From contig JAOOLP010000002.1 in assembly GCA_028408795.1 (NCBI GenBank), forward strand, positions 19,273 through 83,272: a stretch of 64,000 nt of DNA. Direction: 5' to 3'. Below the pieces are notes generated by a model. That model worked only from the letters and a program-made list of their open reading frames with translations, made no database searches and was not told the DNA's origin. This DNA comes from Candidatus Pelagibacter sp. (GTDB taxonomy: Bacteria > Pseudomonadota > Alphaproteobacteria > Pelagibacterales > Pelagibacteraceae). Shown in pieces: positions 23,887-31,571 of the stretch. The stretch's first letter is position 1, and the number at the start of each line of letters is the position of its first letter. The position numbers and the translations under genes were made by a program.

Positions 23887-25179
23887 TTAGTCTCTTATAC
23901 CGTAAGCTATAACTCCTATTTCAGATTTATCAGTTCCAAGTCTTTCAGCTTCTTTACTGATTCTTAGACCGATCGTAGCTTTCATAATTTGGAACACTAT
24001 GAGTGATACTACAAAAACAAATACCACAATTGAAATTGTTCCTAGGAATTGAGCTCCGAAAGAAACGTCTCCATTAGTTAATGGAACTGCTAATGTACCC
24101 CAAACTCCAGCTACTAAGTGGGCTGGGATCGCTCCAACTACATCATCTATTTTTAATTTAAATAGAAGTTTTGTTGAGAAGTACATTACTAATCCACCAA
24201 TTGCTCCAATAAATATTGCAGCTAATGGACTTGGTGTTAACGGCTCTGCAGTAATTGCCACTAAACCAGCAATCGCACCGTTTAGCATCATTACTACGTC
24301 TGTTTTACCACCAAGTAATCTTGAAATTACTGCAGCAGTCATTACTCCACCGCCTGCAGCTAAGTTTGTGTTAATGTAAATTGTTGCAACTGAGGTAACA
24401 TCATCAAATGTTCCTGCAGCTAACTGTGAACCGCCATTAAAACCGAACCAACCTAACCAAAGTATAAATACTCCAAGTGTTGCTAACGGAATTGATGATG
24501 CAGCAAATGGTGTCATCGCTTTAACTCCACCGCCTGAACTAAATCTACCAGTTCTTGCACCCAGTACAATTGCTCCTGCTAAAGCGGCTGCTCCACCAGC
24601 GGCATGTACTAATGTTGAACCAGCAAAATCTGAAAATCCAGCAGCTGATAACCATCCACCGCCCCACTGCCAGCCCATTTCAATTGGATAGATTATTCCA
24701 GTTAAAATTGCGGCAAATAAAAAGAACGGCCAAATTTTAATTCTTTCAGCTAAGGTTCCAGATACAATAGACATTGTTGTTGCACAGAACACCATCTGGA
24801 AAAACCAGTCTGATCCATCTGAATAACCAGTATCTACTGCGGATCCATCACTCCATGGAGTAAATGATCCGATATATCCACCTTCTGGGATACCGTAAGC
24901 TAAATTGTATCCAACCAACCAGAACATTAATCCTGCGATTGAATAAAGACCTATATTTTTAGCACAGATTGCTGAAACGCTTTTAGATGTAACTAAACCA
25001 GACTCTAACATCGTAAATCCAGCAGCCATCCACATGACTAAGAAACCTGACATTAAAAATAGTAGGGTATTAAATATATATTGAGTCTCTGCTGATACAG
25101 TTGTTTCGGCGTATCCAAGACCTGCAAAACCAAAGTATACTGCGGTTCCAGCAAAGAAATATCCTAAGTATTTTTTCAT
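23887..25179 (-). CDS. amt: Ammonium transporter Amt
   Basis: 430 residues with a cleavable N-terminal segment (MKKYLGYFFAGTAVYFGFAG...YAE) and 11 membrane helices. Family blocks include FLMSGFLVMWMAAGFTMLESG, STLVHAAGGAAALAGAIVLG with the channel histidine region, and HLVAGVWGTLAVPL with the second histidine. The C-terminal tail EAERLGTDKSEIGVIAYG is typical. Amt passes ammonium across the inner membrane. No glnK is adjacent. Ammonium is the main nitrogen source of SAR11 cells, so high expression is expected. Confidence 0.95.
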   Translation of the reverse strand: MKKYLGYFFAGTAVYFGFAGLGYAETTVSAETQYIFNTLLFLMSGFLVMWMAAGFTMLESGLVTSKSVSAICAKNIGLYSIAGLMFWLVGYNLAYGIPEGGYIGSFTPWSDGSAVDTGYSDGSDWFFQMVFCATTMSIVSGTLAERIKIWPFFLFAAILTGIIYPIEMGWQWGGGWLSAAGFSDFAGSTLVHAAGGAAALAGAIVLGARTGRFSSGGGVKAMTPFAASSIPLATLGVFILWLGWFGFNGGSQLAAGTFDDVTSVATIYINTNLAAGGGVMTAAVISRLLGGKTDVVMMLNGAIAGLVAITAEPLTPSPLAAIFIGAIGGLVMYFSTKLLFKLKIDDVVGAIPAHLVAGVWGTLAVPLTNGDVSFGAQFLGTISIVVFVFVVSLIVFQIMKATIGLRISKEAERLGTDKSEIGVIAYGIRD

Positions 25180-25277
25180 AATAAACTCCCTTGTTTGTTG
25201 AAGATGAATTTATAAAACTTTGAAAAATTTAAAGAATTGAAATCTATTGATTTTAGCTATGCAATTTTTGCAAGTAG

Positions 25278-25313
25278 TTTAGCCCTTATTCAATAAATTG
25301 AATAAGGGCTAAA
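25278..25313. terminator. Perfect 16-bp hairpin between hup and amt
   Basis: TTTAGCCCTTATTCAA (25278-25293) and TTGAATAAGGGCTAAA (25298-25313) are exact inverted repeats with the loop TAAA. It lies 9 bases after the hup stop on the minus strand. There is no following U run in either direction, so it is not a textbook intrinsic terminator. It may be a Rho-aided terminator or mRNA-stabilising 3' end of hup, or lie in the amt leader. Confidence 0.6.
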
Positions 25314-25321
25314 AATAACGT

Positions 25322-25597
25322 TTATCTATTAAACATTTCTTTTAAGCTTTTAGCGGGTAAAAACTTAACTTTTTGAGATGCAGCTATTTGAATTGACTCA
25401 CCTGTTCGAGGATTTCTTCCTACTCTAGCTTTTCTTTTTGCTACTTTATAAGTACCAAAACCAGCTATTTTTACAGTATCGTCATTTTTCAACGCATCCA
25501 GTATAATTGTCGTTATTGAATCAAAAGTTCTTTCAGCATCAGCCTTGCTCTGACCCAATGTGGACGATATTTTAGTTACTAGTTGTTTTTTGTTCAT
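25322..25597 (-). CDS. hup: HU-family DNA-binding protein
   Basis: 91 residues, the canonical HU length. MNKKQLVTKIS starts helix 1; the DNA-binding arm has RKARVGRNPRTGESIQIAAS with the intercalating proline at RNPRTG. HU bends and compacts DNA and assists replication and recombination. It is single-copy in this window, with its own promoter region of about 145 bases upstream (25598-25743), where I see AT-rich sequence but no clear site. Confidence 0.95.
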   Translation of the reverse strand: MNKKQLVTKISSTLGQSKADAERTFDSITTIILDALKNDDTVKIAGFGTYKVAKRKARVGRNPRTGESIQIAASQKVKFLPAKSLKEMFNR

Positions 25598-25743
25598 TTA
25601 TGCCCCTTTATGGTTATTATTGAATTTCTACAATTTCCCAATAAAATCAACATTTTTTTAGTGTTTCACATAAATATTAACACCACATATTGTATGTCAA
25701 AAAAGTATTGATTTTATTGACTTTTTTATAGGCTAAAAGCGGC

Positions 25744-26859
25744 TTAAAATAAGCCTAAATCCTTTAAATCATTGACCGTAGTAAACAACATTAAAAATAA
25801 TAACAAAAAAAGCCCGATTCGAAAAAAGCCCTCTTGGGTTTTTTGTGTTAAAGGCCTGCCCAGAATTTTTTCAAAAGCATAAAACATTAAATGTCCTCCA
25901 TCTAGCATAGGTATCGGGAAGAGATTTATAAAACCTAATGAAATAGAGATATAGGCCGTGATACTTAGAAACGCTATAAATCCATATTGAGCAACTTGAC
26001 CTGTAATTTTTGCAATTTTAATTGGTCCGCCTAATTGTTTAGTATCACCGGTCCCCTTAAACATAGAAATCACAAAATCTGATGATGCTGTTATTACAAA
26101 CCATGTTTCTTTAAAAGCATAAAATAATGCTGTAGCAGGACCAAGGCGTTCTTTTTGTAATTCGTTATTTGGTGGAGATATTTTAATACCTATTATCTTT
26201 TTGTTGATTGTGTTTCCAAGGCTGTCTTTTGCTTCAATCAATTTTGGTATCACTATATAATCTATTTCTGCATCATTACGTAAAACAGTAATTTTAATAT
26301 CTTTTGTTGAAGAAGAATTAATGTAAGTTGAGACATCCAACAAACTACTAACTTTTTTATCATTTATTTTTAAAATTAAATCTCCATCTTTGATTCCAAC
26401 AGTATAAGCCGGGCCATCTTTTTGTACCTCATTTATTTGTGCAGGAGTAAAATCTTTACCAGCAAACATATATATAAAAGTAAAGATAAATATGGCTAAA
26501 ATAAAATTTGCTATTGGTCCAGCCGCCACAATAAGCGACCTTTGATACAAAGGTTTTGTAACAAAAAGTTTTTTCTGATCATCTTTATTATACTTTTCTA
26601 AAAGTTCTTTTTGTTCAGCTTGACTAAATACATTTCTGTCACCAAAAAATTTTACGTATCCTCCAAGAGGAATAAGACAAAATTTCCATCGTGTTCCAGA
26701 TTTATCATTAAATCCAAATAACTCTTTACCAAAACCGATTGAAAAATCGGTAATACCCACTCCAAATTTTTTTGCAAAATAATAGTGTCCATATTCGTGA
26801 ACAAAAACCACAATTGTTAATAAAATGATAAAAGGAACTAAAAAATTTAAAATTTCCAT
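25744..26859 (-). CDS. rseP: Site-2 zinc protease RseP
   Basis: 371 residues, four membrane helices. The zinc motif VVFVHEYGHYYFAKKFGV (HExxH near residue 23) and the second motif NLFPIPMLDGGH near residue 308 are intact. One PDZ domain is visible at about residues 130-200 (DGPAYTVGIKDGDLILKIN). RseP cleaves anti-sigma factors and signal peptide remnants within the membrane. Its start overlaps the LysR gene by 13 bases. In most bacteria it is linked to dxr, cdsA and bamA; here that order is absent. Confidence 0.93.
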   Translation of the reverse strand: MEILNFLVPFIILLTIVVFVHEYGHYYFAKKFGVGITDFSIGFGKELFGFNDKSGTRWKFCLIPLGGYVKFFGDRNVFSQAEQKELLEKYNKDDQKKLFVTKPLYQRSLIVAAGPIANFILAIFIFTFIYMFAGKDFTPAQINEVQKDGPAYTVGIKDGDLILKINDKKVSSLLDVSTYINSSSTKDIKITVLRNDAEIDYIVIPKLIEAKDSLGNTINKKIIGIKISPPNNELQKERLGPATALFYAFKETWFVITASSDFVISMFKGTGDTKQLGGPIKIAKITGQVAQYGFIAFLSITAYISISLGFINLFPIPMLDGGHLMFYAFEKILGRPLTQKTQEGFFRIGLFLLLFLMLFTTVNDLKDLGLF

Positions 26860-27737
26860 TCATTAACCTTACTGAAAATAAAATTTCTAAAAGCAATTAA
26901 TCTTGCGTTATTTTTTAAAGAAGCAGGATAAACAAAGTATGTTTCTGTTGGTTTACCTGGTTCGTTTGGTAAAATTTTTGAAATACCATTTTTGTTATGA
27001 GCAATATAGTCGGGTAAAGCTGCTAAACCAACTCCACTTTGCACTGCTAATAGTAATCCATAAACACTATTTACTTTCATTAAAGATTTTCTTTTTTTAC
27101 CATCTTTTGCTCCAACTCTTAAAACCCAATCGGGATTATAAACTGGAGATGGTGCTCCTTTTCCATAAGTAATAAACTTATGTTTATCTAAATCTTTTAA
27201 AGACTTTGGGTAACCGTTTTTTTCTAAATATTCGTTTGAGCCATAAATATGGTAATTGAAATCAACGAATTTTTTTTGAATTAAATTCAATTGTTTGGGT
27301 CTTCTCATTCTAATTGCAATATCAGCTTGACGTGTTGCTAAATCGAGTTCTTTGTCATCAAATATTAATTCTACCTCTATTCCAGGATTTATATCCATAA
27401 ATTCTTTTATACGAGGTGTAAGCCAGGTAGTTCCAAAACTTACAACAGTTGTAATCGTTAGTTTTCCACTTAATTTATCTTTATGTCCAATTAAATTAGA
27501 CTCCACGTCCTTTAATTTTGAGATTACCTCGTGTGCAGATTTAAAGAGATATTCACCATTTTCCGTTAGAACCAAGCCTCTTGCATGACGTTCAAAAAGT
27601 TGAGCTTTTAAATCGCTTTCTAATGATTGAATTTGCCTGCTAATAGCTGACTGACTTAAATTTAATATTGTTGATGCTTTTGTAAAGCTTGAAGCTTCCG
27701 CAACAGTATGAAATATCTTTAATTTATCCCAATCCAT
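26847..27737 (-). CDS. LysR-type transcriptional regulator
   Basis: 296 residues. The N-terminal winged helix-turn-helix (residues 4-63) contains SSFTKASTILNLSQSAISRQI and LFERHARGLVLT, and the rest is a periplasmic-binding-like effector domain. It sits upstream of rseP and follows acuI by 17 bases on the same strand. LysR regulators usually control neighbouring divergent genes; no divergent gene is next to it here, so acuI, folE or rseP may be targets, or targets may be remote. Effector unknown. Confidence 0.87.
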   Translation of the reverse strand: MDWDKLKIFHTVAEASSFTKASTILNLSQSAISRQIQSLESDLKAQLFERHARGLVLTENGEYLFKSAHEVISKLKDVESNLIGHKDKLSGKLTITTVVSFGTTWLTPRIKEFMDINPGIEVELIFDDKELDLATRQADIAIRMRRPKQLNLIQKKFVDFNYHIYGSNEYLEKNGYPKSLKDLDKHKFITYGKGAPSPVYNPDWVLRVGAKDGKKRKSLMKVNSVYGLLLAVQSGVGLAALPDYIAHNKNGISKILPNEPGKPTETYFVYPASLKNNARLIAFRNFIFSKVNEWKF

Positions 27738-27754
27738 GTAATGTAAATTATAGT

Positions 27755-28756
27755 TTATTTATTTGGATTTACTATAGCTCTACCAAAATATTCACCTTTT
27801 AATAGCTTTGGATATGTCTCTAACAGCTCTGTAAATGATAGTTCTTTTGTAAAAGACTTAATTTTAGGAAAATCAATTAATTTGCTCGCTTCATTCCATA
27901 AAAACTCTCTTCTTTTGATAGAAGCACCTGAAGAGTCTATGCCCCATAATTTTACCCCTCTTATTATAAATGGCATTACATTAGTATTAATTTTTATGCC
28001 TCCTGCATTTCCACAGGATGCAACAATACCATTTGGTTTTGTCTGAGCTAAGATCTTAGTCAAACCTGCTCCTCCAACAGTATCTACAACTCCATCCCAA
28101 ATTCCCTTTTCAAGCAATTTACTTTCTCCATCAAATTCTTTTCTATCAATAATATTTTTTGCACCTAGATCTTTTAAATAATCGTTTTTATCTTTCTTCC
28201 CTGTTACAGCATGTACATCGTATCCCATCTTAGATAAAATCATAACTGCTATACTCCCTACTCCGCCAGTTGCTCCCGTTACTAAAACATCTTTTACTTT
28301 TTCTCCCATCAAAAGTTCTTCTCTTGCTTTAATTGCAAAAGCACATTGTAATGCTGTAAAACCAGCCGTACCCATCATCATAGCTTTATGATTGTCTAGT
28401 TCTTTTGGAGTTTTAATTAAAAAATTTGAGTCAACTTTAGCGTATTGAGCAAATCCTCCAAAGTATGCTTCTCCAACTCTGAAGCCTGTTAAAATTATGT
28501 CATCGTCTTTTTTAAATTTAGAATCTTCACTTTCAACAACTTTTCCCGAGAAATCTATTCCAGGAACAAAAGGAAACTTTCTTACGATTTTTCCACCGTC
28601 ATTTAAAATTAGCGCATCTTTGTAGTTTAAACTGGAATAATCTATTTTAACAAATACATTCCCATCTTTCAGATCACTCTTGTTAATTTCTTTTAAGTCT
28701 CTACTAAATTTATTGTTTTGATTATTTATTACGATTGCTTTGAATTTATCAGACAT
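27755..28756 (-). CDS. acuI: Acrylyl-CoA reductase AcuI (YhdH-type MDR)
   Basis: 333 residues, zinc-free medium-chain dehydrogenase fold of the YhdH/AcuI type. Visible blocks are DYSSLNYKDALILNDGG, FPFVPGIDFSGKVVES, the NADPH motif VLVTGATGGVGSIAVMILSKMGY and RAIVNPN at the end. AcuI reduces acryloyl-CoA, a toxic intermediate of DMSP and acrylate breakdown, to propionyl-CoA. In SAR11, DMSP is a main sulfur and carbon source. Other DMSP genes are not in the window. It is one base from folE. Confidence 0.88.
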   Translation of the reverse strand: MSDKFKAIVINNQNNKFSRDLKEINKSDLKDGNVFVKIDYSSLNYKDALILNDGGKIVRKFPFVPGIDFSGKVVESEDSKFKKDDDIILTGFRVGEAYFGGFAQYAKVDSNFLIKTPKELDNHKAMMMGTAGFTALQCAFAIKAREELLMGEKVKDVLVTGATGGVGSIAVMILSKMGYDVHAVTGKKDKNDYLKDLGAKNIIDRKEFDGESKLLEKGIWDGVVDTVGGAGLTKILAQTKPNGIVASCGNAGGIKINTNVMPFIIRGVKLWGIDSSGASIKRREFLWNEASKLIDFPKIKSFTKELSFTELLETYPKLLKGEYFGRAIVNPNK

Positions 28757-29389
28757 TTATTTTGCAATATATCTTAAATATCTATTTTGATAACTTAAAT
28801 CTTCTTTAAACGCACCCAAATAATAATTTGTTACTGTAGTAGCTTTTTCTTTTTTTATACCTCTCATAGTCATACATTGATGTGCGGCATCAATAGTAAC
28901 TGCAACTCCTTTTGCATCTAAAGCAGACATTAAAGTTTTAGCTATTTGCATAGTAAGTCTTTCTTGTGTTTGAAGTCTTTTTGAAAACACTTCCACAGTT
29001 CTTGCTAACTTACTTAGACCAACGACTTTCTTATTTGGGATATAAGCAATATGCGCTACTCCTATAATTGGTGCCATGTGGTGTTCACAATGACTCTCTA
29101 AAGTGATATTTTTTTCTACTACCATATCATCATAACCTTCAACATCTCCAAAAGTTTTAAGCAAATCAGAGCTTGCATCTTGATGATAACCTTTAAAATA
29201 CTCTTTAAACGCTTTCACAACTCTGTTTGGAGTTTCTAATAATCCTTCTCTATTTGGATCTTCTCCAATCCACTTTAAGATTGTTCTAAAAGCCTCTTCA
29301 GCCTGTTTGTCTGTTACCTCAGGTTTCTTTTGACTAGATTTGTCAATGTCTTTAACTAATTTCATATAGCGGTCATTTTTATAGGACAT
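28757..29389 (-). CDS. folE: GTP cyclohydrolase I FolE
   Basis: 210 residues, type I enzyme. EDPNREGLLETPNRVVKAF starts the core. The zinc-binding and active-site blocks ESHCEHHMAPIIGVAHIAYIP and TIDAAHQCMTMRGIKK are complete. FolE forms dihydroneopterin triphosphate from GTP, first step of folate. The CADD-like para-aminobenzoate protein at 14114 would supply the other half of folate. It is the first gene of folE-acuI on the minus strand and divergent from hisI with 51 bases between start codons. Confidence 0.96.
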   Translation of the reverse strand: MSYKNDRYMKLVKDIDKSSQKKPEVTDKQAEEAFRTILKWIGEDPNREGLLETPNRVVKAFKEYFKGYHQDASSDLLKTFGDVEGYDDMVVEKNITLESHCEHHMAPIIGVAHIAYIPNKKVVGLSKLARTVEVFSKRLQTQERLTMQIAKTLMSALDAKGVAVTIDAAHQCMTMRGIKKEKATTVTNYYLGAFKEDLSYQNRYLRYIAK

Positions 29390-29440
29390 ATTTCATTAAT
29401 GCAAATTGCTATTTTGTCTTTTTTTCACTATTTTACGTAA

Positions 29441-29908
29441 ATGTTTAAAAAAAGAGAGAGTGTTTTTGAGATAGAGGAAGGAAAATTCCTTTCTCCAAAA
29501 TTTGATGAAAAAGGACTGATACCAGTTACTACAACAGACCACAAATCTGGTGAGGTTTTAATGCAAGGTTATATGAATCAAGAAGCTCTTAAATTGACAA
29601 TTGAAAAAAAAGAAGCCTGTTATTGGAGTAGGTCAAGAAATGCTTTATGGCATAAAGGAAAGACAAGTGGTTTTGTTCAAAAAGTTATAGATATTAGAAT
29701 TGATGATGATCAAGATTCTTTATGGTTAACTGTAGACATCGGCAATGGTGCTAGCTGCCACGTAGGTTATAAATCATGTTTTTACAGATCTATCCCGTTA
29801 GGAAAAATAGATAAACCTGAAGCGATAGAGCTAGAATTTAAGGAAAAAAAGAAAAAATTTGATCCAGAAAAAGTTTATAAAGATCTACCAAACCCAACTA
29901 AATTATAA
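29441..29908 (+). CDS. hisI: Phosphoribosyl-AMP cyclohydrolase HisI
   Basis: 155 residues. VLMQGYMNQEALKLTIEKKEACYWSRSR is the start of the conserved core; VKVDxDxDSLWL-like DDDQDSLWLTVD follows, and the zinc cysteines are in ASCHVGYKSCFY. HisI opens the purine ring of phosphoribosyl-AMP, the third histidine step, as a mono-functional enzyme here without the HisE domain. A positively charged tail of about 25 residues extends past the core. The next gene begins 8 bases after its stop. Confidence 0.95.
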   Translation: MFKKRESVFEIEEGKFLSPKFDEKGLIPVTTTDHKSGEVLMQGYMNQEALKLTIEKKEACYWSRSRNALWHKGKTSGFVQKVIDIRIDDDQDSLWLTVDIGNGASCHVGYKSCFYRSIPLGKIDKPEAIELEFKEKKKKFDPEKVYKDLPNPTKL

Positions 29909-29916
29909 GATCCAAA

Positions 29917-30294
29917 TTGAACAAAGATAAACAAAAAAATGTATTTGGGGAGGATTTAGAACCTTGCTCTAATGATCCATTAACTGGTTGGTTAAGAGAT
30001 GGCTGTTGCAATACTGATAAAAATGACCAAGGTGTTCATACAGTTTGTGCAAAAGTTACAAATGAATTTTTAATTTGGTCAAAAAAAGTTGGAAATGATC
30101 TAATCACACCTCATCCAGAATTTGGTTTTCCAGGACTTAAAGAAGGTGATAGCTGGTGTTTGTGCGCTACTTGGTATGCTAGGGCTTTAGAGGAAAATGT
30201 TGCTTGTTCTATTTTTTTAAAAAAAACAAATATTAAAACCTTAGAGTTAATTCCGTTGGAAAAACTTAAAAAACATGCTCTTGATATTTCTTAA
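29917..30294 (+). CDS. DUF2237 family protein (TTG start)
   Basis: 125 residues starting at a TTG codon at 29917; no in-frame ATG stands nearby, and the conserved region starts within about ten residues. GEDLEPCSNDPLTGWLRDGCC, HTVCAKVTNEFL and the long GDSWCLCATWYARALEE block identify DUF2237, a cysteine-rich small protein often found near hisI or in stress clusters. Six cysteines suggest metal or redox chemistry. Function unknown. It converges on the TPR gene with a four-base overlap at the stop codons. Confidence 0.8.
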   Translation: MNKDKQKNVFGEDLEPCSNDPLTGWLRDGCCNTDKNDQGVHTVCAKVTNEFLIWSKKVGNDLITPHPEFGFPGLKEGDSWCLCATWYARALEENVACSIFLKKTNIKTLELIPLEKLKKHALDIS

Positions 30295-30773
30295 TAAACT
30301 TTAACACCCCGAGTTTTTATAATTAACTCGAGTTCTTTAAATTCATTGCAATTACAATTTTTTAAAACTTCTAATCTTTCATTAGCTTTATCTATACGAT
30401 TAGTTTGAACATATAATTCACCAAGATATTCATTTATACCATTATGATCGGGTTTGATGCTTAAACCTTTTAAGTAAAATTTTTCAGCTTGGTCAAAATT
30501 ACCAATTTTTCTGGAAGTGTAACCAAGGTAATTTAAAATGTCAGGATTTTTACTATCTGATGAGTATGCTTTTTCTAATTTTTTAAAAGCTTGAGAATAA
30601 AGTTTTTTGGCTTTGTCTGCTTTTTCTTTTTTTTCAAATTTACCAGCTTGTTTAACTAATTTTTTTGCATCATTATAATAATTTGACTTGGTATCTTCAG
30701 AACTATCACTACCAGCTGAATAAGCATTGTACGGTATTAAACTTATTAAAATAATATAAAAAATTGTTTTCAT
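30291..30773 (-). CDS. Secreted TPR protein
   Basis: 160 residues from the ATG at 30773; an upstream ATG at 30830 would add 19 hydrophilic residues inside the SDR gene and destroy the signal peptide. The N-terminus IFYIILISLIPYNAYSAG is a typical Sec signal. The mature part carries TPR-like repeats (ILNYLGYTSRKIGNFDQAEKF; KPDHNGINEYLGELYVQTNR) preceded by a lysine-rich coiled region. It probably mediates protein contacts in the periplasm. It immediately follows the SDR gene on the same strand. Confidence 0.78.
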   Translation of the reverse strand: MKTIFYIILISLIPYNAYSAGSDSSEDTKSNYYNDAKKLVKQAGKFEKKEKADKAKKLYSQAFKKLEKAYSSDSKNPDILNYLGYTSRKIGNFDQAEKFYLKGLSIKPDHNGINEYLGELYVQTNRIDKANERLEVLKNCNCNEFKELELIIKTRGVKVY

Positions 30774-30775
30774 AA

Positions 30776-31486
30776 TTATGTTAAAGAAGATCTTCCTCCA
30801 TCTACACCTAAAATTTGTCCCGTAACCCATAAACTATTATCACTTAATAAAAAATTTGCAACGGACGCAGAGTCGCTCCCCTCACCTACTCTTTTAAGTG
30901 GATGCATCTTTGCAATACTGTCTGCCATTTTTTCATTTTTTAAAATAAAATTCGCAATTTTAGATTTTGTGATACTTGGAGCTATACAGTTAACTCTAAT
31001 ATTTGGCGCAAATTCTGCTGCAAGAGAAACTGTAAGACCTTCTATAGCTCCCTTTGCAGAAGCGACAATGCTATGATTAGTAAATCCTCTTCTTACTGCT
31101 ACAGTAGAAAATAAAACTATTGATCCTTTATTTTTTTTTAAACTATCTGATGCTTTTCGAATAATTTCTGTTGCAGAAATTAAATTTAAATTAAATGATT
31201 GCATAAAATCACTTTTTTTCGTCATCCTAATTGGTTTTAAATCTATAGAGCCAACACAATATGCCAACCCATTTATTGGAGTATCTCCTAAATCACTAAA
31301 AATTTTATCAGCAAAATTTTCTTCTAAAACATCACAAGTTGTAAAAGTAGAGTTAAGCTCTGAAGCGAGTTTTGACAAACTTGGTTCATCTCTCCCTACC
31401 AAATGTACTTGTCCTCCGTCTGTAACAACCTTCTTTGCCAATGAAGAGCCTATTGAACCGGTAGCTCCTAAAATAATTTTTTTCAT
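30776..31486 (-). CDS. SDR-fold protein lacking the catalytic tyrosine
   Basis: 236 residues. The nucleotide-binding GATGSIGSSLAKKV starts the protein, and RVNCIAPSITKS and GVDGGR at the end are typical SDR. The canonical YxxxK is replaced: the lysine in SAKGAIEGL is present, but the residue four before it is valine, not tyrosine (IVASAK), with a histidine at -7. A related atypical form is known in SDRs near photo-oxidative-stress genes, so it may be an NAD(P)-binding or non-dehydrogenase member. It is divergent from the photolyase gene by 85 bases, fitting a stress-gene role. Confidence 0.8.
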   Translation of the reverse strand: MKKIILGATGSIGSSLAKKVVTDGGQVHLVGRDEPSLSKLASELNSTFTTCDVLEENFADKIFSDLGDTPINGLAYCVGSIDLKPIRMTKKSDFMQSFNLNLISATEIIRKASDSLKKNKGSIVLFSTVAVRRGFTNHSIVASAKGAIEGLTVSLAAEFAPNIRVNCIAPSITKSKIANFILKNEKMADSIAKMHPLKRVGEGSDSASVANFLLSDNSLWVTGQILGVDGGRSSLT

Positions 31487-31571
31487 TACGCCTATTTAAC
31501 ACTATTTTTTTAAATGAGTAGGCAAATAATGACGCGTTTATTTCCTCTAAAAGTTATATAATTTGGCTTAT

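Noticed and set aside
30774..30830. Longer N-terminus for the TPR protein
   Set aside because: It would lie inside the SDR gene and disrupt the clear signal peptide that starts at the ATG of 30773.
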